A DNA stretch of 45,380 nucleotides from assembly GCA_002077045.2 (NCBI GenBank), contig KZ111170.1:375522-420901 (forward strand), given 5' to 3'. The notes under the pieces are model-generated. The model ran no database searches. It was not told the origin of the DNA and saw only the letters and a program-made list of their open reading frames with translations. Source of the stretch: Rachicladosporium sp. CCFEE 5018 (lineage: Eukaryota; Ascomycota; Dothideomycetes; Cladosporiales; Cladosporiaceae). Positions 31,123-42,484 of the stretch are shown here, piece after piece; position 1 is the stretch's first letter; each line of letters begins with the position of its first letter. The translations under genes and the position numbers were made by a program.

Positions 31123-32637
31123 TCACGAGCTCAGCGGCCCACCGCCGGCGGGCTTGATGTCCCACCAATTGCCCTTACCCCAGGTCCACAGGATCGCTTG
31201 CCATGAGGCCCACTGGTGGCCTCCTTCGGGGAAGTAGTAGTTCTGGTATCTGTCACACTAGATCAGCAGACGTTCGTCTTATGACTTTCTGAGCTTGTGA
31301 ACTTACCCAGACAGCCCAGCCGCGTCCAGCCTCGCACCACTATTGATCGAGTTCTGGAACGCAATATCGTAAAAGCCAGCGCTTACAAAGATGCCCACAT
31401 CCTTCAGCCCAGGCGTCTGGTATATCGGATCTCCTTGCACGGGAAACGGGATATTAGACATCACGTTGTAGGTCCCGAAAGTCTCCGTAGCATTGAAGAG
31501 CATTGTTGCCGTTAGACCACCGCCTAGCGATAAGCCGGCGAAGGCTCGACGAGACTGCGTAGAGTCGGCCCGGAACTTTGATTCGATGAACGGGATGAGG
31601 TGGGACTTGTAGTTCGCGGCGACGGCGTTGTAGAAGGCGTTGTATCCTTCTGTAGACTTGTCAGCTCACCAACATCTCGCTACATATCGAGCACAGCAAC
31701 AAGATACTTACCGACGTCGAAGCCTTCCTGCGAGCGATTGGTGGCATACTGCTGCGTGGTAAAGCCAAGGTCGTAGAAATTCGGCGTCACCACAATGGTC
31801 GACTCGAGGTACCCCTCCAGGATCAGATGTTCCATGATCTGGTGAGCGCGAGCGACATTGAACCAGTCTGAGTCATTCCCTCCACCCCCGTGAGAAAGGT
31901 AGAGCACTGGGTACATTTTGTCCGGGTTGGCATGGTAGCCTGCTGGGAGGTAGACGCCGGTGGAGTGGACATCTAGTGCATGAGATTAGCGGGTAATAGA
32001 CTCACGGTGGTAAGGAGCGTGTACTTGGTGATGGGTATGTCGACCCCGGACTCGGGTATTCGTAGAACGCAATCTCCCCTCTCGCACTCTCCTTCACAGG
32101 AAACTGATAAGTGTAGTCCAAGTTCGAATACCTTCGATTCGCAGGCACCTCCACAACACTATCCACTTGATCTCCCCTCCTCGCCTCAATTGGCAATTTG
32201 CCCTCATCCACCACCCCGGCGCAATTTGGCCATATGGTCTTACAGTCCGGGTAGAATGCGTACTGATAAGTCTGACTCGGGAGCGGTAGACTCAACTCCC
32301 ACAACGCCTCCCCATTATTGTAGGTCATGTTGAAGCCCGCGTAAGAGACATTGGCATTGACATCGCTCGTGGCGAAGTTCTGGTAGGAGAACTGGCCAGG
32401 CATCCAGGTGTAGGGACTATAGCCGGAGGATTTGGAGACGGAGGCGTGCAGGGTATCGGAGAGGTAGTTGATGCCGCCGACGAGGACGGAGGACGGTTGC
32501 GATGTGCCATTGTGGCGGTATATGAAGTCTACAACGTAGCCTGTTGGGCCATGGGAGGTCTTGCGGACGGCAGTTTTGCGGTAGGCGGAGGCTGGGGAGA
32601 GGAGGGAGAGGACAAGGAGAGAGAGTAGGAAATGCAT
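31123..32637 (-). CDS. Secreted alpha/beta-hydrolase esterase (second copy)
   Basis: Exons 32025-32637, 31712-31972, 31307-31649 and 31123-31249 give 447 residues, the same structure as the gene at 13240-14754. The nucleophile elbow, the HGGGG segment, the EGGHQW histidine and the signal peptide are kept. Changes are spread mainly over the N-terminal region before the catalytic domain (for example KTIWPNCAGVVDEGKL against KGIWPSCAGFIDEGNL) and around 31800 (EGYLESTIVV against EKYLEPTIVV). The gene is intact. Confidence 0.88.
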
Positions 32638-33370
32638 GGTGGAGGATTACGGATGGAGGGCAGTGCTCTCTGCGTCGAGCGTCTTACTATCTCATTGTGC
32701 ACTCTTTCTGACCATTTGTACTGCGACGCGGTCCTTCGGAGCATTGCGTGCGAGAGACCTAAGACTGACGTACTATGCTCCCCGCTCAGCGGTATGCACA
32801 TGAATGGTGGAGCCGATGGAAGCTACAGTGTAGTAGCATAGCAGGGTGCAGGTCTTATGTGAGAACAGAAAGTAATAGCCTGAATGCTCTCGAGAGGAAT
32901 AGATAGATGTCCAAAGATCATGTGCTTACGATGACTTGGATCTCTAAACGAGCAACGCGGAACGCTCTGACCCTTAAGTATAGCGCGTGGCAGCACACCA
33001 TGCTTGGAGCATTCTTGGGCCATTGTGAGTATTGCTTGCTGCCGTCACAGCAGTATGAAGTTGCACCACGAGGTCGCAATGACAGCGCGGAAGCCGGGTA
33101 TCTGGTAGTGAGAGGCTAGTGAGAAGCATGAGGGGAAGTAGCCAAGCTTGCGGATGATCGGCGCAGATCTATGAGCTTAATGACTCGTGTGATGTTCCGT
33201 CGGCAAGAGTGGGTGAAGAAGTCAGCGATGCTGGCTGCTCTAGAATGTACATTTCCTGTGCTAAGTCATTTAATCTGATAGTTCGCCGAAAGCTTCCTGG
33301 CTTGATCCCCTGAATCGACCCCGCGCATGCTTTGACGGCTCCATATAGCTTCACTTGTGTCAGTGCGGGA
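32638..33370. other. Intergenic, esterase upstream region (second copy)
   Basis: 733 bp, counterpart of 14755-15488. No gene was recognised. Confidence 0.5.
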
Positions 33371-34666
33371 CTATAGCTGCGGCGTGGCCGCATCTGACAG
33401 CAACGGCGCCTTCTGCTCGTTCTTCTCACTCAGCTCGTACACTGGCGGCTCCTCATAGACTGGCGGATGAGCCTCCTCGTCTACTGGGAACCACTTAGCC
33501 TCGTTGTAGCCCAAAGCCGTAAGGACTCTCTTGGTCCTCTCGCTAGTAGGTGCCTTGCCACGGTGAACAACACGGATCCAGAACCATACGGTGAAGCGAC
33601 TCGCGACGTAGAATATTGCGCAGTAGAGCAGTCCGATGGCCAGACCCGTCAGAACAGGTGTGAGAATAGCCATGAAGCCGCTGACGAAAGACATCAAGAA
33701 CAGATGATGACCGTGATGCGGTCCGCGGTGATGGCCATGGTGTCCATGTGGTCCGTGAGGGTGCATTCCTCGAGGAGGGCCATGGCGGAAAGGAGGTCCA
33801 TGAGGCTTGCCATCGAGGTTGAAGTGAGGCCCCTTGATGTGGCCTGGAAGTCTGTGCGAGCGCCCACCTTTACGTCCAGCGCAGCCTGCAAGCTTTCCAA
33901 TCCTGCTGTGCTTCGCGACGTCTGCTTTATCCTGGAGAATGCGTACGAATCGGCAGACTGGGGCGGGGAGTGAGCCGCAATCATGCGATGGCGGGGTGGG
34001 TATAGGCCGAGGCGCCATCGCTGCTGGCATAGACGGATGTTCCTCATGCAGTGGTTCGACGGACAAGATCAGGATTTCCCCAGTCTGGAACTTCAGAAGC
34101 TGGATGGCGACCTCGTCAACCTCCATGGGCTGATTCTCTATTTCCAATAATCGCCATCTCAGTGCCACCATCATCTCGCTCTCATCATCGTTGCGTTGAG
34201 ACTTGTCGATGCTGACGCCGTGGCTGGTGACTTTGAGTTCCACAGCACGGTTCAGACGTTCGTCATGTTCAGTGTCATCGCGAGACGTCGATGCCGCAAC
34301 TTGACGCACATGGAGTGTTCTATCCATCTGGGTGTCCGTGTGGAACGGGAAAATGGGCAGCCCATTGAGCACAAGATCGTACCCGTCAGAGGATACCGTG
34401 AAGTCAAGTAGCAGGTTGTTCGCGCCACCTTGGATCCAGAGCTTGTTGTCTGCCTCAGTAACGCCTTCGCTGTCCTTCTTGTTCGGAGCGAAGGCGCATG
34501 TTGAACAAGGTAGCTGTATCGAATGTGCGCGAGGGATGGCAACGGGACCGTGTGTGTCGGAGAGACTCTCAGAGGCTGCAGCGTCCAGATTTGGGGGAAT
34601 GAGGAAGCCGTTCGCGCCAGTCGCGACCAGCGCGCAGGCGAGCAGGCCGGTGGAGCGGCTGAACAT
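33371..34666 (-). CDS. Membrane protein with His-rich part and PPxY tail (second copy)
   Basis: 431 residues, intact, same length as 15489-16784. Signal peptide, membrane segment and both PPxY motifs are kept; the tail reads PPVYEEPPVYEL, so the second motif changed from PPMY to PPVY without losing the consensus. The His-rich stretch is also kept, with Glu to Gly (HGPHGHHGHH) and HHLFLMSF in place of HHQFLGSF at the membrane border. Retention of both motifs across a changed linker supports their function. Confidence 0.75.
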   Translation of the reverse strand: MFSRSTGLLACALVATGANGFLIPPNLDAAASESLSDTHGPVAIPRAHSIQLPCSTCAFAPNKKDSEGVTEADNKLWIQGGANNLLLDFTVSSDGYDLVLNGLPIFPFHTDTQMDRTLHVRQVAASTSRDDTEHDERLNRAVELKVTSHGVSIDKSQRNDDESEMMVALRWRLLEIENQPMEVDEVAIQLLKFQTGEILILSVEPLHEEHPSMPAAMAPRPIPTPPSHDCGSLPAPVCRFVRILQDKADVAKHSRIGKLAGCAGRKGGRSHRLPGHIKGPHFNLDGKPHGPPFRHGPPRGMHPHGPHGHHGHHRGPHHGHHLFLMSFVSGFMAILTPVLTGLAIGLLYCAIFYVASRFTVWFWIRVVHRGKAPTSERTKRVLTALGYNEAKWFPVDEEAHPPVYEEPPVYELSEKNEQKAPLLSDAATPQL

Positions 34667-35052
34667 GATGATCGCAGTCGTATTCCGAATGGTATGAGCG
34701 TGTAGCAGTAGAGGACTGCAGGCACCCAGGAAGAGAGGATCGAAGGGATGTCCAACGATGAAGCCAGAGGGCTGACGCGGACAGGGCTGAGCCCCCGCGG
34801 GCGCTTGCTGGAGGATGATGGAACAGCGGGACCGGATACGAACACTAGACCCTGGAACGAAGCTTGTCTCGAAGCTTATGTAGACTCGAGTCACGTGACA
34901 GTAAGAATTCGATATTGTATGGAAGTTAATACTGCAGTGATTGCGGAACACGGCCCACAACCTGCATACCGTGGATGACAGCGAACAGAACGAATCGATA
35001 TAGACCAACAATCGTCATATCCAAGAGGAATCTCCGAGCTTGAACGGCCAGC
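34667..35052. other. Divergent promoter: membrane-protein and MYND genes (second copy)
   Basis: 386 bp, three bases shorter than its counterpart, with the GTCACGTGAC palindrome kept. Confidence 0.5.
34890..34899. promoter_or_regulatory. Palindromic GTCACGTGAC site (second copy)
   Basis: Same 10-mer as at 17011-17020. Base changes lie directly beside it (CTCGAGTCACGTG here, CTTGAGTCACGTG there) but none within it. Confidence 0.45.
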
Positions 35053-35334
35053 ATGGAGAACGAACCATCCTCTTCCCAAACACCGACATGCGCCAAGTGC
35101 AACAAGGCCGCATCCGACAACGCTGAGACTCAATTGAAACCCTGCACAATGTGCCACAGCGTGCTCTACTGCTCACGAGACTGCAAGAAAGCCGACCTCA
35201 AGACACACAAGAAGATCTGCCCGCAACTCGCGCAAGAGTACGCAAAGACAGCCGACATCAAAATGGCAACGCGAGCGCCTCCCAAGGGTGGTGAGGATCG
35301 GGGAGGGCTGAGGAAGTGGCAATTCGATACTTGA
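35053..35334 (+). CDS. Small MYND-type zinc-finger protein (second copy)
   Basis: 93 residues with all eight zinc ligands. Relative to 17174-17455 only four residues differ (Pro to Ser and Ala to Ser near the start, Ala to Thr and Val to Ile in the finger), although about 8 percent of bases differ. The silent changes cluster in the centre of the gene while the last 70 bases are nearly identical. Confidence 0.85.
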   Translation: MENEPSSSQTPTCAKCNKAASDNAETQLKPCTMCHSVLYCSRDCKKADLKTHKKICPQLAQEYAKTADIKMATRAPPKGGEDRGGLRKWQFDT

Positions 35335-35912
35335 AGGAACTGAGACTGTACTACCTCATTGAAGTATTCAAGGAAGCCCAGGAGCCTCGGACGAACAACG
35401 TTCAGGCATAACTACCGAATCGCCATTACCTGCCGAAGATTGAACCATGGGTGAGCGGAGTTCTAGCAGAGCCATCGTCGCCATGGCTGTCGACGAAGGA
35501 ACCTCAAGTTGTCTCACCGGGCGTGCCTGATATGCAGTGCCATGGCCGGGAGACCCGGGATCGTGTGAGCAGCTCGCAGTGTGCCGCAGAGACAAGGACT
35601 TCATGTGCGAGCGGAGCCATGGTCATAGAAAGTGCCGACATGGTGTTAGGCAGAAACGAGCTCGCGACGGTCAGTGGGATGCAGAGTCTATGCCACCGCG
35701 GGCCTGGTCTCGACTTGTTCCACCAGCCCGTTGAGCTGGCTGTGCACTTGGGGATGACTGAATGCAAGCCGAGCATTGCGCTCATCTCGACACCGGAAAC
35801 AAACAGCAGCATCATACATGCCCATACACATCACTGTACAAACAGATGGCCAACTTTAGGAGAACAGCGATGAAGCTTAACAATCATCTAATACACTCAT
35901 CTCATCATCTAC
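35335..35912. other. Intergenic with unassigned open frames (second copy)
   Basis: 578 bp, counterpart of 17456-18034. Open frames persist on both strands (35451-35873 plus, 35504-35815 minus) but with many amino-acid changes, so coding is not supported. Confidence 0.4.
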
Positions 35913-38012
35913 CTACTTCTGCGGTCTCGGCCCAATAATCTGCCTCCGCCCTCCAATAGCAATCCCACTCCCACTTGAGCTCCCGCGATTCATCCCATCC
36001 CCGCCCGTAAACCCATACTGGTTCACATCCCACGTCTGCCCCTCGCCCACACCTTCATTCGGATCCCTCTTCCTCTCAGCAACGCGCTTCTGCTCTGTCT
36101 CCCACTCCCGTTGTCGTTCGCGTTCACGCTCCATTTCGCGCTCGAGGAGGGATTTGGAGGCCCAGCCGCCGGCTTGAGTGGACTTCTGCGAGGCTTGGCG
36201 ACGATCATTGAGGGTTGACTGCTCGAGCGCTGTGTCGCCTGTTTCCGTGGCGGAGGAGATGCGGGGTTGAGGGGTTGAGGGGGCGGGGTTGGAGGAGAGG
36301 AAGGCGGAAGTGCGGGTTTGCGTAGGGGCTTGTGGGGTGAAGGGGTCGTAGGTTTTGGGTTGAGGTGTTGGAAGGGGTCGGTTTGTGCTGCCTAGGGGTG
36401 AGGAACTGGGTGCTGAGTCGGGGTTGTATTGAGGGACTGATGAGCTTGAAAGATTGGAGCTGAGCTGCTGGGTTGGTCTTGTGAGGGCTGTGGGTAGTTC
36501 CACATCGTCGTCGTTATCAGGTGGATCATCGACCTCGGGCGTAGGCTGAGGTAAAGGTCTTGATGGTAGAGATGGTAGCGGCGCTTTCATGTTCTGTTCT
36601 CGAGGTGCTCCACTCTGTGCTGGCTTTGCAGGCGTTGTTGGCTGGTTCGCCTGCCACTGCTTGCGCAAAGACTCTCGCTCGTCCGGTGCCCAGCTGGCCT
36701 CGCTCTCTTTCGCGCTGTCGGGCCGTTCCATTTGCGCTGTACTGGGTCGAGAGCTGTTCGAGCTTTGCGTGAGTCGCTCTTGTCTCTCCATCTGATACTG
36801 ACGTTCTCGTTCTCTCGCCTCTTCTAGCTGCTGCTCCAGCTCGCGCACACGTGCCTGCTCCGGGGTCTCGTCTTGTCCATCCGAGCCAGTGCTTGCCGCA
36901 GCCGACTCACTCTGATATTGTGACAACGTCTGGCCGCGCAAAATGGTACTCGATGCGACTCGAGGCTTCTCGGGCGGCTTCTTCGGCATCAGTCGCTTCA
37001 GATCTGCGTCTTCTTTCCGTCGTACTTCCTCTTCTTGCTTCCACTTCTGCTCCTGCTCTGCCCACTGCCGCTTCTGCTCTTCTACATGCTGTCTCTCAGC
37101 TTCACGCTGCCTTTGGGTCTCATCTTCCCATCTCTGCTCCTCTTGTAGTCTCTCCCGCTCCTCCTCTGCCTCCCTCTCTGCTCGCCTGTCGATATCTGCT
37201 TGCTCTGCTAGCCGTCTCGAACGCTCCCCGTCCGCAGCCTTTTCCTTCCGTACCCACTCCTTCTCAGCTAGACTTGGCACAGTCGGCCCCTGACTAGTAA
37301 TCTGACGCCGTGCACCGAAGCTTATGCCCTGATTTCCCTGCGAAGCGCCACCCATGTAGCCATACTGAGCAATATTCCATGCTGGTGACGTGGCACCCTC
37401 GTCGGTCTTCTTGCTCCAGGACGAGACTGATCCAGAGCCTGATCCCGTCGAACCACCCGTTCGTGCTGGGGACATCGGTCTCATCGCCCCAGATCCTCTC
37501 GTTTGCGACACAGGTGCGCCGTACATGCCTGACCTCCCATTCATGCCACTTCCAGTCCCATTCGGCGACAGAGGGTTTGCCGCCTTCTTCGGGCCTATCG
37601 TCGATCGAAACACAGATGGCTTGACAGCATGCGCCTGCCGCGAGAACGCCCCCAAGCATTGCAGCACTTGCGCCGGGTCCTTACTCTCAAACAGATCGAC
37701 CGTCAGAAAGCGATCATGCGCCGGCATGTTGAGTGGTGGCATCTCGCATGCCCTCAAGAAGTGCGAGATATTCTCCATCTGAATGAACGGCATTCCACTC
37801 TTCTTGAACTTGATGCCGGGGGGCGGCAGGATTTTATTGGCGAGTTCGCATAGCGCTACACCGTCCTTGAGGGCGTCTAAAAGGTCACCGGGCGGTATCG
37901 ATCGACCAAGCGATTCTTCGATCCATTGTCTCGTTTCATTGGCAGCCTGTGGAGTGTATCGTCCGAGTCGCAGGTTGCGCATGTCTTGGTCGAGGGAAGT
38001 GACGGACGCCAT
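35913..38012 (-). CDS. Calponin-homology protein (second copy)
   Basis: 699 residues, one more than at 18035-20131 because of an extra acidic residue in the linker (DPPDNDDDVELPT against GPPDEEESELPT). The CH domain has conservative changes (GVALCELANKILPPPG). Both calponin-like repeats are unchanged except Val to Ile in the first. The coiled coil has more changes (for example RSRRLAEQ against RVRKQTEQ). Intact. Confidence 0.88.
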   Translation of the reverse strand: MASVTSLDQDMRNLRLGRYTPQAANETRQWIEESLGRSIPPGDLLDALKDGVALCELANKILPPPGIKFKKSGMPFIQMENISHFLRACEMPPLNMPAHDRFLTVDLFESKDPAQVLQCLGAFSRQAHAVKPSVFRSTIGPKKAANPLSPNGTGSGMNGRSGMYGAPVSQTRGSGAMRPMSPARTGGSTGSGSGSVSSWSKKTDEGATSPAWNIAQYGYMGGASQGNQGISFGARRQITSQGPTVPSLAEKEWVRKEKAADGERSRRLAEQADIDRRAEREAEEERERLQEEQRWEDETQRQREAERQHVEEQKRQWAEQEQKWKQEEEVRRKEDADLKRLMPKKPPEKPRVASSTILRGQTLSQYQSESAAASTGSDGQDETPEQARVRELEQQLEEARERERQYQMERQERLTQSSNSSRPSTAQMERPDSAKESEASWAPDERESLRKQWQANQPTTPAKPAQSGAPREQNMKAPLPSLPSRPLPQPTPEVDDPPDNDDDVELPTALTRPTQQLSSNLSSSSVPQYNPDSAPSSSPLGSTNRPLPTPQPKTYDPFTPQAPTQTRTSAFLSSNPAPSTPQPRISSATETGDTALEQSTLNDRRQASQKSTQAGGWASKSLLEREMERERERQREWETEQKRVAERKRDPNEGVGEGQTWDVNQYGFTGGDGMNRGSSSGSGIAIGGRRQIIGPRPQK

Positions 38013-38466
38013 GATGGATGATCAGCTGTAATTTCGTGCTATCGCATGTCTCTAGAGATATTAGATACTCGTCTCCCTTTCTGTCAGACTGTAATTCGAG
38101 AATGTTATTGCCGAGCATCTGCTGGCAACAACATTGTGGGCAGTCGCATCTGACATCAGGGTACGGCTACTCCCGCTCGCTGCCAAACAAGGCCCCACCA
38201 CACAACGGCATCCTCGTTCTTTGATCATGCCCTGCTCGACTTTCTATTGTCAACGCCATCACGCGACCCTTCATTCACTGAGTGCCGGAGAGAGGAAGAG
38301 TAATCAAAGCTCGCAGTCCAGGAGGCTACATCGTTCACTATTGCTTACCTCAGCCGCGGCGATTTACAAAGCAAGCACGGGCGACTGCATAGACCACCCA
38401 TCTCCGACCAACGGTAGCAAACACACAAGTCAAAGTGCCGACAACTGCTATACCACCGACACTACC
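38013..38466. other. Divergent promoter: CH-protein and HAPSTR1-like genes (second copy)
   Basis: 454 bp, counterpart of 20132-20586. The frame open through this interval in the first copy is interrupted here by a small indel near 38205, supporting a non-coding reading. Confidence 0.55.
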
Positions 38467-39318
38467 ATGGACTCAATGCGGCATCTCTCCACATCTCTGC
38501 CGGGAGGTCGCCGGCGGAATGATCAAACGCCTCAGCTCCTAGCCGACTTCAAGGCCGCTGCCCTCTCTGTGACTAATCTGTACAAAGCCGCGGCAGCAGA
38601 CAACACACGAGCACGAGAAGTAGGCTTCCAGGACGCTCTTGATGAGTTATTGGCATTCCTGGACCGAGAGAATCTTGGCTTGGGCGATGGGGAAGGATGG
38701 AGGGTGCGGCAGTGGGCGACGGAGCGCCTGGACGATGCACAGAGGGTCAGTGATGAGGACGAAGATGCACCGGTCAGAGAGGAGGCGATGGAAACTCGGA
38801 GCTCATCGCCAGAGACGCAACGGAAACCAGCGCTGTCGAGTGTGACCACGGACCTGACAGAGGAGAGCGAACCACGGCGAGCGTCTGAGCCACCAACACA
38901 ATCACAACAGCCACACAATGCCCGCATGCCGCCTCCGGCACCTTCATTTGAGACATTCAACTTTCGCACCTCTCAACAGTATCCTACAAACCTTCACCGA
39001 GAACCCACGAACCACGACAGAGAATCTACGATGGAAGTCGACCATGCCTCTACAAACACAACACCAGGCAGCACAACAAGTACCATCCGCATTACGCCCA
39101 AATCCTCTCGATCACGACACTCAAACCATAATCGGAACCGCGATGGCCGGAACGCGACATCAGCTACGCTAAACTTCAACTTGGGAACGGGAGCCGGTAG
39201 TAAGCGTAAGCTGCCGTACCCGGACTTCTTTGACATCTCAGGGTTGGGGAATGAAGGGCATGTGCCGGAAAGGAAGGACGGAAACGGAAGGGGAGGAAAG
39301 AGAGGGAGGCACGTTTGA
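38467..39318 (+). CDS. HAPSTR1/C16orf72-like (DUF4588) protein (second copy)
   Basis: 283 residues, intact. The N-terminal core (first 110 residues) and the basic C-terminus are identical or nearly so to the copy at 20587-21438. Amino-acid changes gather in the disordered middle (for example PTQSQQPHN against PQQPHQPHT and NLHREP against PPHRES). This pattern supports the two ends as the functional parts. Confidence 0.68.
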   Translation: MDSMRHLSTSLPGGRRRNDQTPQLLADFKAAALSVTNLYKAAAADNTRAREVGFQDALDELLAFLDRENLGLGDGEGWRVRQWATERLDDAQRVSDEDEDAPVREEAMETRSSSPETQRKPALSSVTTDLTEESEPRRASEPPTQSQQPHNARMPPPAPSFETFNFRTSQQYPTNLHREPTNHDRESTMEVDHASTNTTPGSTTSTIRITPKSSRSRHSNHNRNRDGRNATSATLNFNLGTGAGSKRKLPYPDFFDISGLGNEGHVPERKDGNGRGGKRGRHV

Positions 39319-39949
39319 AGGACGCAAATCGTTTGGGTTTGGAAGTAATGTAGCGTGGAGTTGGGCATAGCTTTGGGGATTAGCAGCATTGCGCATAGCT
39401 GGGAGGGAACGGAGCCGTGAGCGTACAGCAACCCTCGCATAGCGCTTTGCTTATCATACTGAGACAGTCTAAAGGTCCACACGGGAGACACACGAATCGC
39501 TCCCTTGAGTCTACACATTCATCTGTGCAAACCGCGCTTGACCACCGCTAGACAATCTTTCGCTCGCTCAAGTCTCTGTCGGATACGTGGGACACGCTGG
39601 AGTACGCTCCAGAGTAGCGGCCAGAATGACGGCAATCGGAGGCCATGCATGTAAGATTTCGACGTCGCCATACGCCTTAGCATCGCAGCAATGGTATGCT
39701 CTCCACGGCGTACTGCATGTCCGGCTGTTCTTGGATCGGGCGGTTCAGCGAGGCCACTGAACCTGTAATACATCCTTCCGAGTGTTTCGCAGTCACAGAA
39801 ATCCTCTCGATCCGAATGGCTCCGTATTCCTCGCCTGCTACTCCTGCAAGCGTTCAGTGATCCGCCCTTCGCATCTCCGACCGCAAGCCTTGCCCTTCGA
39901 GATTCATCGTCATGGTCCCTCTAGTATCGCATCCAGCCGTACCCATATC
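39319..39949. other. Intergenic between convergent genes (second copy)
   Basis: 631 bp. The stretch 39529-39760 is strongly diverged from 21650-21880 and includes an insertion of roughly 20 bp near 39710. No gene was recognised. Confidence 0.5.
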
Positions 39950-40315
39950 TCAAACCCAGAACCTGTAAATCCCCATCCCCACCAAACTCCCACTCAACCC
40001 CCATATCCCCATTCTCCTGATCCCCATCCCAAATCTCGATCCGCTCCTCAGGATCTCCGCTTCTCGGGCACGGAGCTGTCCCATGCCTGACCAGTGGCTG
40101 TAGATTCCTAGCGAAGTAAAGGCCGCGGAGCCCATAAGGCGGCAGGACGTGCAGTCGTAGTCTTTGCGTTGCGTGGAGAGGGGCGGGTTGTTGGAGGGTG
40201 AGGAGGGAGAGAGAGGGGGCCATGGTTGGGAGTGTTGGGAAAGATGCTGGTAAAGCGGAGGAGGGCGTGCGGGTGGGTGAGAAGGGCTTTTGTTTGTTGG
40301 AGGTCGCTGTCGCAT
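39950..40315 (-). pseudogene. DMAC1-like gene, second copy with 14-bp frameshifting deletion
   Basis: The CxxCR core and both hydrophobic helices are as in 22061-22348 (one change, Ser to Gly in SGMGQLR). A 14-bp stretch present at about 22291-22307 is missing at about 40181. The ATG equivalent to the start of the other copy (40223) therefore reads out of frame and never reaches the core. The core can only be reached in frame from an ATG at 40315, which would give a 121-residue protein with an unrelated N-terminus (MRQRPPTNKS). It is either a broken allele, an allele with a shifted start, or an assembly error. The coordinates given are those of the longest in-frame reading. Confidence 0.6.
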
Positions 40316-40533
40316 GGAGCACGATCGGGAGTGAGCCTCGGCGTACTTGCCTCATGGGGATGGCCCCATTTTTGGTAGGTGAATGTTGGAGGAGAGTCGC
40401 ACTCACATCTTGATCACTACATGCCACCGGCAATCTCTCAGAAAGCCGAATATTGGATCAGGCAGTCCCAGGCACCATTTCGAAAGCTGAGATCCGGTTA
40501 CAGCATGCAGAGCTCATCGTAGTCTCTACAACC

Positions 40534-42251
40534 ATGGCGTCGATCGAAGCGCTCTACATATTCGACGAGCACAAGTACGTAAGTAGCCTCACGTTCTTCA
40601 TGACCAGCCAGATCGCATACTAAGACCTCCCAGCACTCTCATCCTCGACCACGTCTACACCTCTCGTCCCCCACCCCCCTCTACAGTCTTCCCCCTCTAC
40701 CTCGCACACCCAATACCCCGCCCTAGCCTCCTGCACCTCCCGACCACAAACCCCCAAACAAACCTCTACTCAATCCAGCAAGATAATCTGCTCTTCCTAT
40801 CCCCTTCACACTCCGATGTCGAGCCCTTACTGGTCCTCGAATTCCTGCACAGAGTGGCAGATGCCTTGGAGGAATTCCTCGGCTCGCCGCTACTAGCCTC
40901 AAAAATCACCTCGAATTATGACATCGTCGCGCAGATTGTCGCCGAGATGGCGGACGCGGGCGTGGTGTGTCAGGGCGAGGCGAATGTGTTGAGGGATGTT
41001 GTTGAAACTGGGCCGGGGGTGTTGGATAATTTATTCGGGAAAGTCGGGTTACCTGGCAGCGGTCCTGCGTTGGGGAAAGGACCGACAAATGCAGGATTAT
41101 TGCAACGGCCGCAGCCGAGTGCGCCGTTGAGTAGTACGGGCTCTGCTGTGCCCTGGAGACGGAGTAATGTGAGGCATACGAGCAATGAGCTTTATGTTGA
41201 TGTTGTGGAGTCGCTGTGTGTTACGCTGGCACCCTCGGGACGACCTCTGGCGGCTTTCGCGAACGGAAGTATTGCATTCACGTCCAAGGTCAGCGGGGTG
41301 CCGGACCTGCTGCTCAACTTGTCTACAGGCGGGAAGGGCAGTGGGATGGGTAATCGAGGGGATCAGTTGAGGAGTGTCATGGAGAGAGTCGTGTTCCATC
41401 CTTGCGTGCGGCTGGCGAAGTGGAAAGCAGATGGCGTGATCAGCTTCATACCGCCGGATGGCAGGTTCGCGCTGTGCGGGTACGAGGCTGACCTACTGGG
41501 GAGCGGTGACGCGATGGCTATGGAGGCAAAGAAACTTGATCTACCGGTCAGCGTCGAGATTAGCACTGCCCTCGGGACCGCTGGGAGGGAGTTTGAAGTG
41601 CGCGTCAGCGTGCCTTCAACGTCTTCCTCTGCACGGTCGGCGGCGGCAGCGAGTCTGCAGTCCAATCTCGGTGCCAATCGCCCTGGACCGTTCCGGTCGA
41701 GCTTGAATGCCGAGGCGAAAGGTCCGTCGCTAGAAGAGCTCACAGTGCGGATACCAATGCCACCAACGGCGAGGAACATCAGTGATCTACGGGCGAGTAA
41801 AGGCGAGGCACACTACAGCCATGGCGACAGCAGTGTAGAGTGGAGGATCAATTCCAAAGACGCCGGGACATTAGGCAGCGTGGGCGCCATGCTGCGGTGT
41901 ACAGTCCAAGGTCCACCTAGTGAAGACGACGAGGGTGGTGCGAATGGGTTTGCCAATATGCTCAGCGTGACGACTTATGACTACGACGATGATGCACCCA
42001 CGCCTATCACGTCCAATGGCAAGAACCCAAGCGCGCAGATCTCGGGAAACAGTGCTGAGAAGAGCAAAGGGCTGATGCCTACGTGCGCGACTCTGTCCTT
42101 CAGTCTGAAAGGCTGGCTGGCAAGTGGGCTGAAAGTCGAGAGCTTGCTAGTTGACACGAAGAAGAGTCGAGGTGTGGGGGCTGAGGTGAAGCCGTACAAG
42201 GGCGTGAAGTATCTGACGGTCAGTAGAGATGGGATAGAGATGAGATGCTAG
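40534..42251 (+). CDS. apm3: AP-3 adaptor complex mu subunit (second copy)
   Basis: Exons 40534-40574 and 40634-42251, 552 residues. It is three residues longer than the copy at 22661-24369 because of an insertion in the linker before the first mu-homology strands (AKGPSLEELTVR against AKVEELTVR). Intron donor and acceptor are the same. Other changes lie mainly in linkers (GKNPSAQISGNS against GNNGGSQISGHS). Intact. Confidence 0.92.
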
Positions 42252-42484
42252 AGCTAGTCGAGCCTCTGTATTGCGGTGCCAAGTTCTTGGACCACTTTAA
42301 CAACGATGTGGCCCAGTGTTGGTTGAGATCTTTCCATTGGCTTTGTTCCGCATATGTACATTTCCCCCTTGCACCACAACCATCTCTCAACTCAGTACCC
42401 TCCGCAACCTTCGACATCCGCATGTGCCGCAAAACTCCACTACACTCCCCACCCAAGCCTCCCTTGCCAGCAGCGCCCTCCGCC

